The notes under the pieces: generated by a model
Told to the model about the DNA's origin: nothing
Database searches by the model: none
The model's input: only the letters and a program-made list of their open reading frames with translations
Program-made: the position numbers and the translations under genes
Assembly: GCA_030429345.1 (NCBI GenBank)
Contig: JAUIFJ010000020.1
Span: 1 to 64,000, forward strand
Reading direction: 5' to 3'
DNA length: 64,000 nt
Origin: a bacterium
GTDB taxonomy: Bacteria > CAIWAD01
Part shown: positions 33,720-43,459 of the stretch, piece by piece
How positions within the stretch are numbered: the stretch's first letter is position 1
Layout: the number at the start of each line of letters is the position of its first letter

Positions 33720-36227
33720 ATGTCACTCGTTTTCATCCTCTTCCTGTTCCTTGCTCGGGAATCCTCCGCTGCGCTCATCCACTTTCCCGGCGATACGGAC
33801 TCGCTTCAAGCCGCAATTGACATGGCGATGGAAGGGGATACGGTGCTGGTTGCACCGGGAATCCATCAACAGCGAATTGTAATCCCAAGCGGTAGACTCA
33901 CATTGGCGTCCCATTTTCTCTTGTCCCAAGACTCCGCGGATGTTCACGACACAGTGTTGGACGGGGAGAATCTTGGAAGTGTCATCCGAGTAGAAATGCA
34001 AAGCGGTGACACGCTACGTTTAGTTGGATTAACGGTAACTGGAGGACACGCCGAGTATGAATACGAGAGTTCAACAACTACAGGTGGTGGCACGCATGTA
34101 GAGGATGTCGGGTTTATGGAACTGCGTTCATTGCGATATGTGGGAAATACTGGTGAACGATCTGGAGCGGCATTCTACTTCCAGAATCTGGAGGGAATGC
34201 ATCGAGGAGACTTTTTAATGAGCGATATCCAGAGTATCGAGAACCATCGAACAGGGTATTTCGGCCATTCCTTCGATGCATTCAAGATTTATCGCGCCAG
34301 CTCGATCATCGCTAAGGGACTGCGGTTTACCAGTCAATTGGATTGGGCAGCACGTGGATTCCATTTGCAAGCCGAGGATTCCTTGTTTGTCCAAGGTGTA
34401 ACCATTGAAGGGCTAAGCAACCAGGAATCCTATGTATTCCGCTGTCGAATCGGTGGCTCCGGACGAGGAATCGTGCGAGATGTGCGAATTCGGGCGAATC
34501 ATTACCTGGATCGGTCCCTGTTCCTTGCATCCAGCGCAGACTGGGGTCATTTGCAGGTTCGAAACATCGTGTTCGAGAACAATGAGTACTTGAACGAAGA
34601 TGGTCAGTACGAGCTGAATGACAACAGTAACGTATACATAGGCTCAATCGAAAATGCGAGCGTGGATGTAGACAGTATTTATGTACGAAGCAATCGCCTG
34701 CAAGGTGCACTGCGTTTGCTGACCGTCGTGGGCCCCGGCCAGGTGCGAAATCTCTATGTTGAAGAGAACGAGTGCGGCCCTGCTCTGGGGCCGGGTGGTT
34801 TCGTTTGCTATTTGGACCGCAACATCAGCATTCGCGACAGCTACTTCAGGAACAATTCTGTCAGGATATGGCGTGAACCCGGTTCAGAACCATATACTGA
34901 GGGTGGCACTTTATTGCTCCATAGGACCTTCGATGAGGACAGTGTCCTTGTGCAGAATCTCGAATTCAGTGGAAATGAATACCTGGATCCGGATGATCAC
35001 CCACTCGAGCAAATCGTATCCGATCTACAAAGCATGGCATACGAAGCCAATCCAACGAATGGTAGAGTTTATGCCGGGAATCTGCCAGGGCAGGCACGGT
35101 ATTTTCTAATGGATTCTTGTTTGTTCGTAGACAACTCCTGCCCAGTAATACTACCGGAAGTAAACACCCCTTTCGGCGATGAACTTGTTGGAAGTACCGT
35201 ATTGATCGGTGGTGCAACTGGTGAGGAAGCACCTGGTACACGATGCATTATTCGAAACACGCGCTTCGTAAACTGTGACGATGGTGCTCTCCAAGTGATT
35301 AATCCCGCCGAATTCCTCCAGATTCAAAACCTAGACATTGTCGACTGCAAGAGGATGGGGCTTCGTGTCCGTAATTTCGACGGCCCCAATACTCAGGTCA
35401 GGATCGAAAATGTCCTTGTTCATAACCTCCAGAAACAGTGGGCCTTCATGTCCTACCCTTGGGACTGGAGCGCCCAGTTTGCCCTCTCCATCAGCTCGAC
35501 CGAAGAGGGTGGATCACTTGTTTCGAATGTGACGGTCAGTGAGTGCGACGTGGTACTATTAACTTCGAACTACAACTTGAGTTCCGGCAACAAGCTGTGG
35601 AACAGCTTGCTGTGGGACAATGAATATGAAAGCTTCTACCGACCGAACACAGGCGACCTGGAGTATGCCTGGTGCGTCCTGCCCGAGGAGCGTCCGGGAG
35701 AAGGCAACCAGGTCAATGTCAATCCCTTCTTCGATGAGGAGCTTGGAGCTCCCTATCTGTCTCCCTTTTCGCCATTGATCGATGCGGGTTCGCCGGACTC
35801 TGTATTTCATGATCGTGAGGATCCAGCCATGCCGGGTGCAGCTCTTTGGCCCAGCCAGGGCGGATTGCGCAACGATATCGGGTATACGGGCGGCCCGGGC
35901 GCAATGAGTCTGGAGCAGCTTGTCAGCGTACCGGCTCTTCCCCGTGCACAGGCCGAATTGCCGAAGACGCTCTCCCTGTTCTCGCCTTCGCCAAATCCCT
36001 TCAATCCAGCAACCACCTTGCGTTTCCATCTGTCTCGAGCGGGAAAAGTGGAAATGGACCTGTTCAACATTCGAGGGCAACGGGTCAGGCGAATACTGGA
36101 GGAGCCCTTGTCCGCGGGCGAGCATCAGCGACTCCTGCATGCCGGGAATCTGTCCAGCGGCCTTTACATTGTCCAGCTGAAGGCGCATGGCGCAATGGAG
36201 TCGAAAAAGCTTCTGTTGCTCAAATAG
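33720..36227 (+). CDS. Secreted parallel beta-helix protein with C-terminal sorting-type domain, AT-richer than its surroundings
   Basis: From the ATG at 33720 the protein is 835 residues: a signal peptide ('LVFILFLFLARESSAA'), then 'DSLQAAIDMAMEGDTVLVAPG', the usual entry strand of right-handed beta-helix (pectate-lyase-like) repeats, which run to about residue 710. The C-terminal module is 'SPSPNPFNPATTLRFHL...LFNIRGQRV...SGLYIVQLK'. No pectate-lyase catalytic residues are recognised, so an adhesin or surface structural role is as likely as an enzyme. The first 2 kb is clearly richer in A/T and uses codons such as AAT, GAA, CGA and TTG that its neighbours avoid. Together with the flanking porV repeats this suggests acquisition by transfer. 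An in-frame ATG at 33684 would lie upstream of the hairpin and is less likely. Confidence 0.8.
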   Translation: MSLVFILFLFLARESSAALIHFPGDTDSLQAAIDMAMEGDTVLVAPGIHQQRIVIPSGRLTLASHFLLSQDSADVHDTVLDGENLGSVIRVEMQSGDTLRLVGLTVTGGHAEYEYESSTTTGGGTHVEDVGFMELRSLRYVGNTGERSGAAFYFQNLEGMHRGDFLMSDIQSIENHRTGYFGHSFDAFKIYRASSIIAKGLRFTSQLDWAARGFHLQAEDSLFVQGVTIEGLSNQESYVFRCRIGGSGRGIVRDVRIRANHYLDRSLFLASSADWGHLQVRNIVFENNEYLNEDGQYELNDNSNVYIGSIENASVDVDSIYVRSNRLQGALRLLTVVGPGQVRNLYVEENECGPALGPGGFVCYLDRNISIRDSYFRNNSVRIWREPGSEPYTEGGTLLLHRTFDEDSVLVQNLEFSGNEYLDPDDHPLEQIVSDLQSMAYEANPTNGRVYAGNLPGQARYFLMDSCLFVDNSCPVILPEVNTPFGDELVGSTVLIGGATGEEAPGTRCIIRNTRFVNCDDGALQVINPAEFLQIQNLDIVDCKRMGLRVRNFDGPNTQVRIENVLVHNLQKQWAFMSYPWDWSAQFALSISSTEEGGSLVSNVTVSECDVVLLTSNYNLSSGNKLWNSLLWDNEYESFYRPNTGDLEYAWCVLPEERPGEGNQVNVNPFFDEELGAPYLSPFSPLIDAGSPDSVFHDREDPAMPGAALWPSQGGLRNDIGYTGGPGAMSLEQLVSVPALPRAQAELPKTLSLFSPSPNPFNPATTLRFHLSRAGKVEMDLFNIRGQRVRRILEEPLSAGEHQRLLHAGNLSSGLYIVQLKAHGAMESKKLLLLK

Positions 36228-36238
36228 TCGTCAGGTGG

Positions 36239-36388
36239 TTCCGCCACGACCTGCTTAGCTGGAGCGCCGGCGCCGGCCTGCGTCACGAGCTGGCCCGCAG
36301 CGGCCTGGGCGTGCGCATCGACGCCGCCTGGGTGCAGAGCGGGCTTTTCGAGGACCTGAAGCTGTTCACCGTGGGGCTGGAGTTCTAG
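36239..36388 (+). pseudogene. 3' fragment of a second porV gene (direct repeat, copy 2)
   Basis: These 150 bases encode 49 residues, from 'FRHDLLSWSAGAGLRHEL' to 'FTVGLEF' plus a TAG stop, with only two residue differences from the end of the intact PorV (Ser to Ala, Glu to Gly). No start, signal peptide or upstream porV sequence remains; the region just 5' is the end of the beta-helix gene. Because most differences are synonymous, the copies diverged while both were functional, and the front of this copy was later lost or replaced by the beta-helix cassette. Confidence 0.85.
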
Positions 36389-36465
36389 GCACTCTTTCAA
36401 AGTCATGCCGTTTCTGTGCTACTTTGCCCGTTTTCTGGACTGGAAGGGGCGCTACGGGTTTCATT

Positions 36466-36479
36466 TTGACTTTGGTCAA
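36466..36479 (+). promoter_or_regulatory. FNR/DNR-like site upstream of pntA
   Basis: TTGAC-TTTG-GTCAA is a perfect inverted repeat with a 4-base spacer. A weak -10-like CATGAT at 36505-36510 is within three bases of the class II position, giving a leader of roughly 65 bases to the pntA ATG. Confidence 0.6.
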
Positions 36480-36581
36480 TACCACCCCAACCCTTGTATT
36501 CCAACATGATGCGGATCGCCCCACTTGGCGATCGCGAAGCTGTCGCAACAACCCCCACCGCACCGAAACCGGGAAGAGCGC

Positions 36582-38147
36582 ATGATCATCGGCATACCCC
36601 ATGAAAGCGAGCTGCGCGAAAATCGCGTGGCCGTCACACCGGAGACCGCCCGCAAGCTGATCAAGCTGGGCTTCGATGTGCACGTCGAGAAGGGAGCGGG
36701 ACACAAGGCTGATTTCGAGGACGAGGCCTACCGGGACGCGGGCGTCACCATCGTGGACGACCCGAAGACCATCTGGAACGAGGCCGACATCGTGATGAAG
36801 GTCCTGCCGCCCGCCGTCGACCCCCAGACCGGAGTGCACGAGGCGGAGCTGATCCGCATCGGCGGCACCCTGGTCAGTTTCCTCTGGCCGGCTCAGCACC
36901 CCGACCTGCTCGAGAAGTTGAAGGACCGCAAGATCACGGCCCTGGCCATGGACTGCATTCCGCGCATCTCGCGCGCGCAGAAAATGGACGCCTTGAGCTC
37001 AATGGCCAACATTGCCGGCTACCGCGCCGTGGTGGAGGCGGCCAACCATTTCGGCCGTTTCTTCACCGGCCAGATGACCGCCGCCGGCACGGTCAAGCCG
37101 GCCAAGGTGCTGGTGATCGGCGCCGGCGTCGCCGGGCTGGCGGCCATCGGCGCCGCCAAGAACCTGGGCGCCATCGTGCGCGCCTTCGACACGCGGCCCG
37201 CGGTCAAGGACCAGGTGATCAGCATGGGCGCCGACTTCCTCGAGCTGGATTTCGAGGAGGACGGCACCGGCGAAGGCGGCTACGCCAAGGTCATGTCCAA
37301 GGAATTCATCGACGCCGAGATGGCCCTCTTCCGCGAGCAATGCAAGGAAGTGGACATCATCATCACCACGGCGCTGATCCCCGGCAAGAAGGCGCCGATC
37401 CTGATCACCGAGGACATGGTGCACAGCATGAAGCCGGGCAGCGTGATTGTCGACCTGGCCGCGGCCAACGGCGGCAACTGCGCCTTCACCCAGGCCGACA
37501 GGGTGATCCACGAGGCCGGAGTCAAGATCGTCGGCTACACCGACCTGGCCGGCCGGCTGGCGGCGCAGGCCAGCCAGCTCTACGGCAACAACCTGGTGCA
37601 CCTGCTGAGTGACATGTGCAAGGGCGAAAACGGCTACCACGTGGACCTGGAGGACACGGTGGTCCGCGGCGCCCTGGTGACGCACAATGGCGAAATCACC
37701 TGGCCGCCGCCCAAGCTGGAGCTGCCGGCGCAGGACGCCAGCGCGGCCAATACGGAGGTCGTGATTCCGCCCCCTGCCCCGGACGAGGAGGCCAAGCCCA
37801 AGGGGCCGATGACGACGATCATCATGATGCTCGTCGCCGCGGGCCTGCTCTGGCTGATCGGCCAGAAGGCGCCCTCCGACTTCCTCAACCATTTCACGGT
37901 CTTCGTGCTCAGCGTCTTCATCGGCTACCAGGTCATCTGGAATGTCACCGCGGCGCTGCATACCCCCCTGATGAGTGTCACGAACGCGATCAGCGGCATC
38001 ATCCTGGTCGGCGCCATGCTCCAGGTGAGCCACGGGGAAAGCACGCTGGTCGTCGGCCTGGCGGCCTTCGCGCTGCTGATCGCGATGATCAACGTGGCCG
38101 GCGGGTTTCTTGTCACACAACGCATGCTCAGCATGTTCCGCAAATAG
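36582..38147 (+). CDS. pntA: NAD(P) transhydrogenase alpha subunit
   Basis: PntA binds NAD(H) and, with PntB, couples hydride transfer between NAD(H) and NADP(H) to proton movement. The 521-residue product is the long form: domain I (about 1-380) with '[20 protein letters not shown]', '[22 protein letters not shown]' and the mobile-loop region '[20 protein letters not shown]', then a proline-rich linker and four membrane helices (about 405-515). The ATG at 36582 follows GGGAAGAG. pntB starts nine bases after the stop. Confidence 0.96.
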   Translation: MIIGIPHESELRENRVAVTPETARKLIKLGFDVHVEKGAGHKADFEDEAYRDAGVTIVDDPKTIWNEADIVMKVLPPAVDPQTGVHEAELIRIGGTLVSFLWPAQHPDLLEKLKDRKITALAMDCIPRISRAQKMDALSSMANIAGYRAVVEAANHFGRFFTGQMTAAGTVKPAKVLVIGAGVAGLAAIGAAKNLGAIVRAFDTRPAVKDQVISMGADFLELDFEEDGTGEGGYAKVMSKEFIDAEMALFREQCKEVDIIITTALIPGKKAPILITEDMVHSMKPGSVIVDLAAANGGNCAFTQADRVIHEAGVKIVGYTDLAGRLAAQASQLYGNNLVHLLSDMCKGENGYHVDLEDTVVRGALVTHNGEITWPPPKLELPAQDASAANTEVVIPPPAPDEEAKPKGPMTTIIMMLVAAGLLWLIGQKAPSDFLNHFTVFVLSVFIGYQVIWNVTAALHTPLMSVTNAISGIILVGAMLQVSHGESTLVVGLAAFALLIAMINVAGGFLVTQRMLSMFRK

Positions 38148-38156
38148 GAGGAAAGC

Positions 38157-39581
38157 ATGTCCCAGGGACTTCTTTCCACGGCCTACCTGGCGGCGGGCAT
38201 TCTTTTCATCTTCTGTCTCGGCGGCCTGAGCCGTCACGAGACCGCGCGCCGCGGCAATCTCTACGGCATCATCGGCATGGGGATCGCCCTGGTGGCGACC
38301 TTCTTCAGCGTGCAGTTCGACGGCGTATACATGTGGCTCTTCGGCGCCGTCGCCGTCGGCGCCCTGATCGGCACCTGGCTGGCGCTCAAGGTCGAAATGA
38401 CCTCGATGCCCGAACTTGTGGCCGTGCTGCACAGCTTCGTCGGCCTGGCCGCCGCGGTGGTCGGCATCAACAGCTACCTTGAGTCGCACGGCGGACACGG
38501 CGCCGAGGTGACGATCCACCTGATCGAGGTCGTGCTCGGCGTCTTCATCGGCGGCGTGACCTTCACCGGTTCGGTGGTGGCCTACGGCAAGCTGGCGGGC
38601 AAGATCCGCAGCAAGCCCCTGATCATGCCCGGCCGGCACATGCTCAACCTGGCGATGATCATTGCCGCCACGGTTCTCGGCGTGCTGATCGTCCAGGGAG
38701 GCATGCCTCACACCCAGACGACACTCGTATACCTGCTGGTCATCCTCGGCATCAGCTTCTTCATCGGCTGGCACATGGTGATGGCCATCGGCGGCGCCGA
38801 CATGCCGGTCGTGGTCAGCATGCTCAACAGCTATTCGGGCTGGGCGGCGGCGGCCACGGGCTTCATGCTCTCCAACGACCTGCTGATCATCACCGGCGCC
38901 CTGGTCGGCTCCAGCGGCGCGATCCTGTCCTACATCATGTGCGCCGCCATGAACCGCAGTTTCGTCAGCGTGATCCTCGGCGGATTCGGGGATTCGGGCG
39001 GCGGACCGGCCGCGGGCGGCGCGGCGGCCCAGGGCGACCTGGAGTACACCTCGACCAGCATCGACGAGACCGCCGAACGCATGGCCAACGCGAAGAAGGT
39101 CATCGTGGTGCCCGGCTACGGCATGGCCGTGGCGCACGCCCAGCATCCGGTGAAGCAGATCACCGACATGCTGATCGAGAACAAGTGCGACGTGCAGTTC
39201 GCGATCCACCCGGTCGCCGGTCGCCTGCCGGGACACATGAATGTTCTCCTGGCCGAGGCCCGAGTGCCCTACGACATCGTCCACGAAATGGACGACATCA
39301 ACAACCAGTTCGAGGAGACGGACGTGGTGCTGATCATCGGCGCCAACGACATCGTCAACCCGGGCGCGCTCGAGGATCCTTCCAGTCCGATCTACGGCAT
39401 GCCCGTGCTCGAGGTCTGGAAGGCGAAGAAAGTCATCGTGATGAAGCGCTCGATGGGCGTGGGCTATTCGGGCGTAGACAATCCGCTCTTCTACAAGGAG
39501 AACACGGACATGCTCTTCGGCGACGCCAAGGCCAGCGTCGACGGCATCCTCACCGCGCTGGGGAACTTCCTCAAGAGTTAG
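38157..39581 (+). CDS. pntB: NAD(P) transhydrogenase beta subunit
   Basis: PntB provides most of the membrane domain II and the NADP(H)-binding domain III. The 474-residue protein has about nine helices (1-270), then domain III with '[20 protein letters not shown]', '[19 protein letters not shown]', '[15 protein letters not shown]' and '[20 protein letters not shown]'. A strong AGGAGGAAAGC precedes the ATG. In the membrane, PntAB typically runs towards NADPH, driven by the proton gradient. Confidence 0.97.
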   Translation: MSQGLLSTAYLAAGILFIFCLGGLSRHETARRGNLYGIIGMGIALVATFFSVQFDGVYMWLFGAVAVGALIGTWLALKVEMTSMPELVAVLHSFVGLAAAVVGINSYLESHGGHGAEVTIHLIEVVLGVFIGGVTFTGSVVAYGKLAGKIRSKPLIMPGRHMLNLAMIIAATVLGVLIVQGGMPHTQTTLVYLLVILGISFFIGWHMVMAIGGADMPVVVSMLNSYSGWAAAATGFMLSNDLLIITGALVGSSGAILSYIMCAAMNRSFVSVILGGFGDSGGGPAAGGAAAQGDLEYTSTSIDETAERMANAKKVIVVPGYGMAVAHAQHPVKQITDMLIENKCDVQFAIHPVAGRLPGHMNVLLAEARVPYDIVHEMDDINNQFEETDVVLIIGANDIVNPGALEDPSSPIYGMPVLEVWKAKKVIVMKRSMGVGYSGVDNPLFYKENTDMLFGDAKASVDGILTALGNFLKS

Positions 39582-39612
39582 CATTTCGTATCACACGCAC
39601 GACAAAGTCAAG

Positions 39613-39643
39613 GGCGGCTTCGGGAAACCGGAGCCGCCTTTTT
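39613..39643 (+). terminator. Rho-independent terminator after pntAB
   Basis: GGCGGCTTCGG (39613-39623) pairs imperfectly with CCGGAGCCGCC (39628-39638) around a GAAA-type loop, followed by TTTTT. Confidence 0.85.
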
Positions 39644-39744
39644 GGTTGAGAGTGTTACGAAACGCTGCCAGACCTTGATTGGTCTGGCTGGAGAAAGTAT
39701 TGTGCCTGCAATTCACAGCAAGGCACACGGAAATCCTTCAGCAC

Positions 39745-40002
39745 ATGGTATCAACGATGCAGACCTGGACCTTTAGCCTGATCCTCGATCGAAGCGACAT
39801 CACTACCGAACTGGAGAATGCGCTGTATGAGAACGGGTGCAGCGACTCGCTTCCCGGGGTCGAGGATGGCCTCGCCTACATCGACTTTAGCCGGAGCGCG
39901 CACAGCAAAACGGAAGCTCAGGCCAGCGCAGTGGAACAGGTCGAACGCGCCTTGGGGAAGCATTGCGTATTGCGGGTCGAAGAAATTCCTTCGAAGCAAT
40001 GA
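39745..40002 (+). CDS. Small protein of the 'LILD...DALYEAGC...YLDFDREA' family, lacking the usual C-terminal DNA-binding part
   Basis: The 85-residue product 'TWTFSLILDRSDITTELENA...' matches a widespread small-protein family that I know by pattern ('FTL.L......EL.DALYEAGC.D......DG..Y.DF.REA.S...A...A...VE'). Family members usually continue into a helix-turn-helix segment after 'RVVRVEP'. This one stops at 'CVLRVEEIPSKQ', so it seems truncated or a short form. Start choice (39745 or 39757) is uncertain because no good ribosome-binding site is visible. Function is unknown. It converges with the barrel gene at 40021. Confidence 0.5.
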   Translation: MVSTMQTWTFSLILDRSDITTELENALYENGCSDSLPGVEDGLAYIDFSRSAHSKTEAQASAVEQVERALGKHCVLRVEEIPSKQ

Positions 40003-40020
40003 GTTCAGCACCCGAACTTC

Positions 40021-40569
40021 TCAGAACTGCACCCGCACCCCCGCGAAGACTTCGTCGTAGTCCCGCCCGAAGCTTGTCACACGGTACTCGGCGCCAAGCG
40101 AAACATTGAGGGTCTCGCCGACTGGCAGATCGATTCCCGCCCAGGGCGCCAGCCAGAAGAGGGCCTCCTTGCCCGTGTTCTCCTCGCCGCTTTCGTCGAT
40201 GAGTCCGTCATCGTCGTTGTCGCGGCCGTCTTCTTCGGCTCCGTACTCCATCGGCGCCGACATCCCCAGATAGCCCTTGACGCCCAGAAAAGGGGCCAGC
40301 CTGGCGGAGGAGAGCACGCGCGCCCCCGTTTCCCCGCCGACGAAGACATGCCCAAGCTGCCTGCTGAAGAGCAGCGAAACCGCCGCATGGCTCTGCAGCC
40401 AGGGCCGGTGGTTGCGGATGCCCCCGTAGGACAGATCCAGGGAAGAGGGATCGCTGAGCAGGGAAAGGGCAAGGACCTTGGAATCGAAGTGCTTGAAGAG
40501 GACGGATTCCGCCTGGCCAAGCGGTGCCAGTGCGAGGGTCAGGCCAAGAAGTGGAAGAATGAGGCGCAT
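40021..40569 (-). CDS. Small outer-membrane beta-barrel protein, unknown function
   Basis: From the ATG at 40569 (rather than 40623) the product is 182 residues with a clear signal peptide ('LILPLLGLTLALAPLGQAES'). Short amphipathic strands follow and the chain ends in Phe ('DEVFAGVRVQF'), typical of 8-stranded OmpA/OmpX-like barrels. An Asp-rich loop 'DGRDNDDDGLIDESGEE' could bind calcium. I recognise no family. It is a single gene. Confidence 0.65.
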   Translation of the reverse strand: MRLILPLLGLTLALAPLGQAESVLFKHFDSKVLALSLLSDPSSLDLSYGGIRNHRPWLQSHAAVSLLFSRQLGHVFVGGETGARVLSSARLAPFLGVKGYLGMSAPMEYGAEEDGRDNDDDGLIDESGEENTGKEALFWLAPWAGIDLPVGETLNVSLGAEYRVTSFGRDYDEVFAGVRVQF

Positions 40570-40754
40570 CTGGGCATCCTGATTGTTGAATCGAGAAGAT
40601 CGCCAAAGACCTTTTCGTTCCACTTGACATAGCTCTGGAAAACCACTTCAGGGATTAACATACTCGAACAGCGGGCTTGCGGTTGAAAAGCTCCTTCCCG
40701 TTCCCAGGTTCCAGCGAGATTCACCACGATTCGGCCCCGACTTCCGGACTGCGC

Positions 40755-40988
40755 ATGCTGGCCCTATGTCTCACGATTCTGCTTGTAGCGAGCCCTCCCT
40801 GCCCGGCCTTCTTCTCGCTGGAGGAGCCCAGCCGGGCCAGCGCAGAGTCCACTTCCCGCGAAGTGCGGCCTTTGAAACTCGTCCAGAGCCCCCAAGGACA
40901 TCGAGCTTCCCCCTGCTACGCCGTGAGTCATAGCAGGGAGGAGCGGGAGATGTCGTTGCGGATCACGGCAATCGAGTGGAAGTACTAG
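40755..40988 (+). CDS. Possible small secreted protein, unknown
   Basis: The frame from the ATG at 40755 encodes 77 residues with an N-terminal hydrophobic segment ('MLALCLTILLVASPPCPAFF') that would serve as a signal peptide. The rest is polar and resembles nothing I know. An in-frame TTG at 40677 would lengthen it to 103 residues. Neither start has a convincing ribosome-binding site, so this may not be a gene. Confidence 0.3.
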   Translation: MLALCLTILLVASPPCPAFFSLEEPSRASAESTSREVRPLKLVQSPQGHRASPCYAVSHSREEREMSLRITAIEWKY

Positions 40989-41086
40989 CCGATGCATTCA
41001 GGAGAACTCAAGCAGCACGTCGCCCCTTGCTGGCTCTTGCCACACACTCCCTGGTCCGGCAGGGAGGATAGATCCGGAGAACTCCG

Positions 41087-43420
41087 ATGATTTGCCGAGC
41101 GATGCTTGCCGGAATCCTGCTGGCAGCGGGTGTGAGCCACGCCGCCCTGGACGACTTCTATTACAGCTACGACGAGATCGAGGCCGAACTGGACAGCCTG
41201 GCCGCCGCCCACCCCACCGTGATGCGGGTCGATTCCATCGGATACGCCTGGGCCAGCGGGCGTCCGATCTGGTCGGTCAAGCTGAGCCAGGACGTGATGC
41301 AGGAGTTGGACAAGCCCGCCCTGTGGGTCAACGGCCAGTGTCACGCGGAGGAGATCCTGGGCGTCAGCATCAGCATGGCCTTCATTCGCGAACTGGCCCA
41401 CTGGGGGGATCTGGGGCATCCGAATTATGCGCCCTTCCTGCAGGCCATGGAGATCCATGTCGTACCGAGCAACAACCCCGACGGCCTGGATGTGGTGCTC
41501 GCCGAGACCGATCGCACCTACCGCAAGAACCTGCATCCTTTCCTGCCCGATGCCTCTTGCCAGATTGCTCCCGGAGTCGGCAACGACAGCTGCGGGGTGG
41601 ACCTCAACCGCAACTACCCTGCCTGGTTCGAGCACGGGGACGGTCTGTGGGAGCTCAACGACGATGTGGAGCTCTTCGACTACTACCGCGGCCCGGAGCC
41701 CTTGAGCGAGCCCGAATGCGCCGCCGTGCACCGGCAGATGGAGCGCGAGCGCTTCGTCGCCGCCGTGGCCTATCACAGCGCTCGGACCTCGGGCAACATC
41801 GAGATCATCATCCATCCCTGGGAATGGGAGAACCCTTCCGACCGCCGCTGCCCGGCGCCGGACTACGACATGATGCAGGGCCTGACACGCTCCATGGGCA
41901 ACCGGATCCAGGGTTCCGTCTACGAGGTCTACCGCAACATTGCCGGCAAGGGCCGCAAGGGCAGTCATCACAATTACGCCTACAACCACTACGGCGCCGT
42001 CGGCCTGCTGATCGAGGTGGGCAGCAACGGCGACGCGGGCATGCAGCCCCAGGATCAGGCGACCATCGACTGGATCGTGGACCAGAACCTGAACGGGCTC
42101 TACTGGCTCTGCCGCCGTATCATCGGATTCCAGGTGGACGCGCCCGGCCTGCGGCTGCACACACGACACGAGGGAAACCCACTGGAAGCGCGCCTGCGGC
42201 TACAGGAGGTGATGCACGAGAACTGCACTCCCTGGTACCGCACGGATCCGCAGTGGGGCGCCTACTACCGCCTGCTGAAGCCGCGCAGCTACACGCTCGC
42301 TGTGCGCAAACACGGTTTCGCCGCCGTGGATCAGCCGGTGATCATCGGCAACAGCGCCCCGACGAGCGTGGTCGTGGACCTTCAGGCCCTGCCGACGCAC
42401 GCCCTCGAGCTGGCCTTCCGCGACCCGCTGGGGCCGATCACGGTGGAGCGCGTCGAGCTGCTGGATCACAACGCGGACACGACACTGGTCTGGGAGAACC
42501 TGGAGGCCCTGTCGACGAGCCTGCCGGAAGGGGAGTATACGCTGCGCGCTTTCTCCGGTTCGCACATCAGCGCGATTGCCACGCTGCAGCTCTTCGGCGA
42601 CCTGGAGGCGAATCAGATCCTGCATCCGCGGAGTGACACGCCGCCGGACATCGACCGGTCCTTTCTGTCCCTCGCGGACTTCGAGCAGCTCGGCGCCGGC
42701 TGCGACTGGGCGATCGAGGACTTCGAGGGCCAGGCGGTCTTCAACGACAACAGCGGCGAGTGGTACGCGGCGGACCAGGACTGCGAGCTGCGCAGCCTGG
42801 AGAGTTTCTCCCTTCAGGCCCCGCTGAGGGAGAACACGCCCGGGACTCTCGAATTCGACTATTTCCATGTCCTGGAAGGCGGCCGGGACAGCGCCTTCGT
42901 CGTGATCCATTCTCTCAGCGAGGGGACAAGCAGCATCGTCCGCGAATGGACGGGCCGCAGCCCGCGCTGGGAGCGCGCCCTGATCGACCTGGGCGACTGG
43001 GAGGGCCAGGAGATCCGTTTCGGCTTTCGCGTGAAAACCGACGAGCTGGTCCACGACTGGGGCCTGATGCTGCGCAACATCCGCCTGAGCTGGAGCGCGG
43101 CGGCGACCTCCGTCGCTTCCCCGAGCCTGCCCGCGGGCTTCGCGCTGCAGGTGGCGCCCAACCCTTTCAATCCGCACACGACGGTCCAGTTGTCCTTCCC
43201 GCAACAAGCGATCGGCGCGCGGCTGCAGCTGCGCCTCTACGATCTGCTGGGCCGGCAGGTCCTGGAACTGGCCGGCAGCCGGGTGATCACGGCGGCCAGT
43301 GTGTTCCATTCGCTGGATGGGTCCGCTCTCGCCAGCGGTGTCTACCTGCTGGATGCGAGAGTGAGTCGGGAGGGGAGAGAGCTCTTTCGTGAGACGCGCT
43401 GGGTGGCTTTGGTCAAGTAG
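41087..43420 (+). CDS. Secreted M14 zinc carboxypeptidase with C-terminal sorting-type domain
   Basis: The 777-residue protein has a signal peptide ('AMLAGILLAAGVSHA'), then an M14 peptidase domain (about 22-350). Zinc ligands are His 86 and Glu 89 (GQCHAEE) and His 230 (AYHS); the substrate Asn/Arg pair is 174-175 (VDLNRNYP) and the catalytic Glu is 310 (LLIEVGSNG). A CarboxypepD_reg-like segment (about 350-470) and a beta-sandwich follow. The chain ends in 'VAPNPFNPHTTVQLSF...LYDLLGRQV...ASGVYLL'. It would trim C-terminal residues of peptides outside the cell, perhaps after the secreted subtilase at 23.4 kb. Confidence 0.92.
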   Translation: MICRAMLAGILLAAGVSHAALDDFYYSYDEIEAELDSLAAAHPTVMRVDSIGYAWASGRPIWSVKLSQDVMQELDKPALWVNGQCHAEEILGVSISMAFIRELAHWGDLGHPNYAPFLQAMEIHVVPSNNPDGLDVVLAETDRTYRKNLHPFLPDASCQIAPGVGNDSCGVDLNRNYPAWFEHGDGLWELNDDVELFDYYRGPEPLSEPECAAVHRQMERERFVAAVAYHSARTSGNIEIIIHPWEWENPSDRRCPAPDYDMMQGLTRSMGNRIQGSVYEVYRNIAGKGRKGSHHNYAYNHYGAVGLLIEVGSNGDAGMQPQDQATIDWIVDQNLNGLYWLCRRIIGFQVDAPGLRLHTRHEGNPLEARLRLQEVMHENCTPWYRTDPQWGAYYRLLKPRSYTLAVRKHGFAAVDQPVIIGNSAPTSVVVDLQALPTHALELAFRDPLGPITVERVELLDHNADTTLVWENLEALSTSLPEGEYTLRAFSGSHISAIATLQLFGDLEANQILHPRSDTPPDIDRSFLSLADFEQLGAGCDWAIEDFEGQAVFNDNSGEWYAADQDCELRSLESFSLQAPLRENTPGTLEFDYFHVLEGGRDSAFVVIHSLSEGTSSIVREWTGRSPRWERALIDLGDWEGQEIRFGFRVKTDELVHDWGLMLRNIRLSWSAAATSVASPSLPAGFALQVAPNPFNPHTTVQLSFPQQAIGARLQLRLYDLLGRQVLELAGSRVITAASVFHSLDGSALASGVYLLDARVSREGRELFRETRWVALVK

Positions 43421-43459
43421 TCGAGGAAGGCAACAAGAGGCCGTAGGAGTACTGCCTGG

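Noticed and set aside
36999-39584. 861-codon minus-strand frame rich in His and Asp
   Set aside because: Mirror of pntAB, which is unambiguous.
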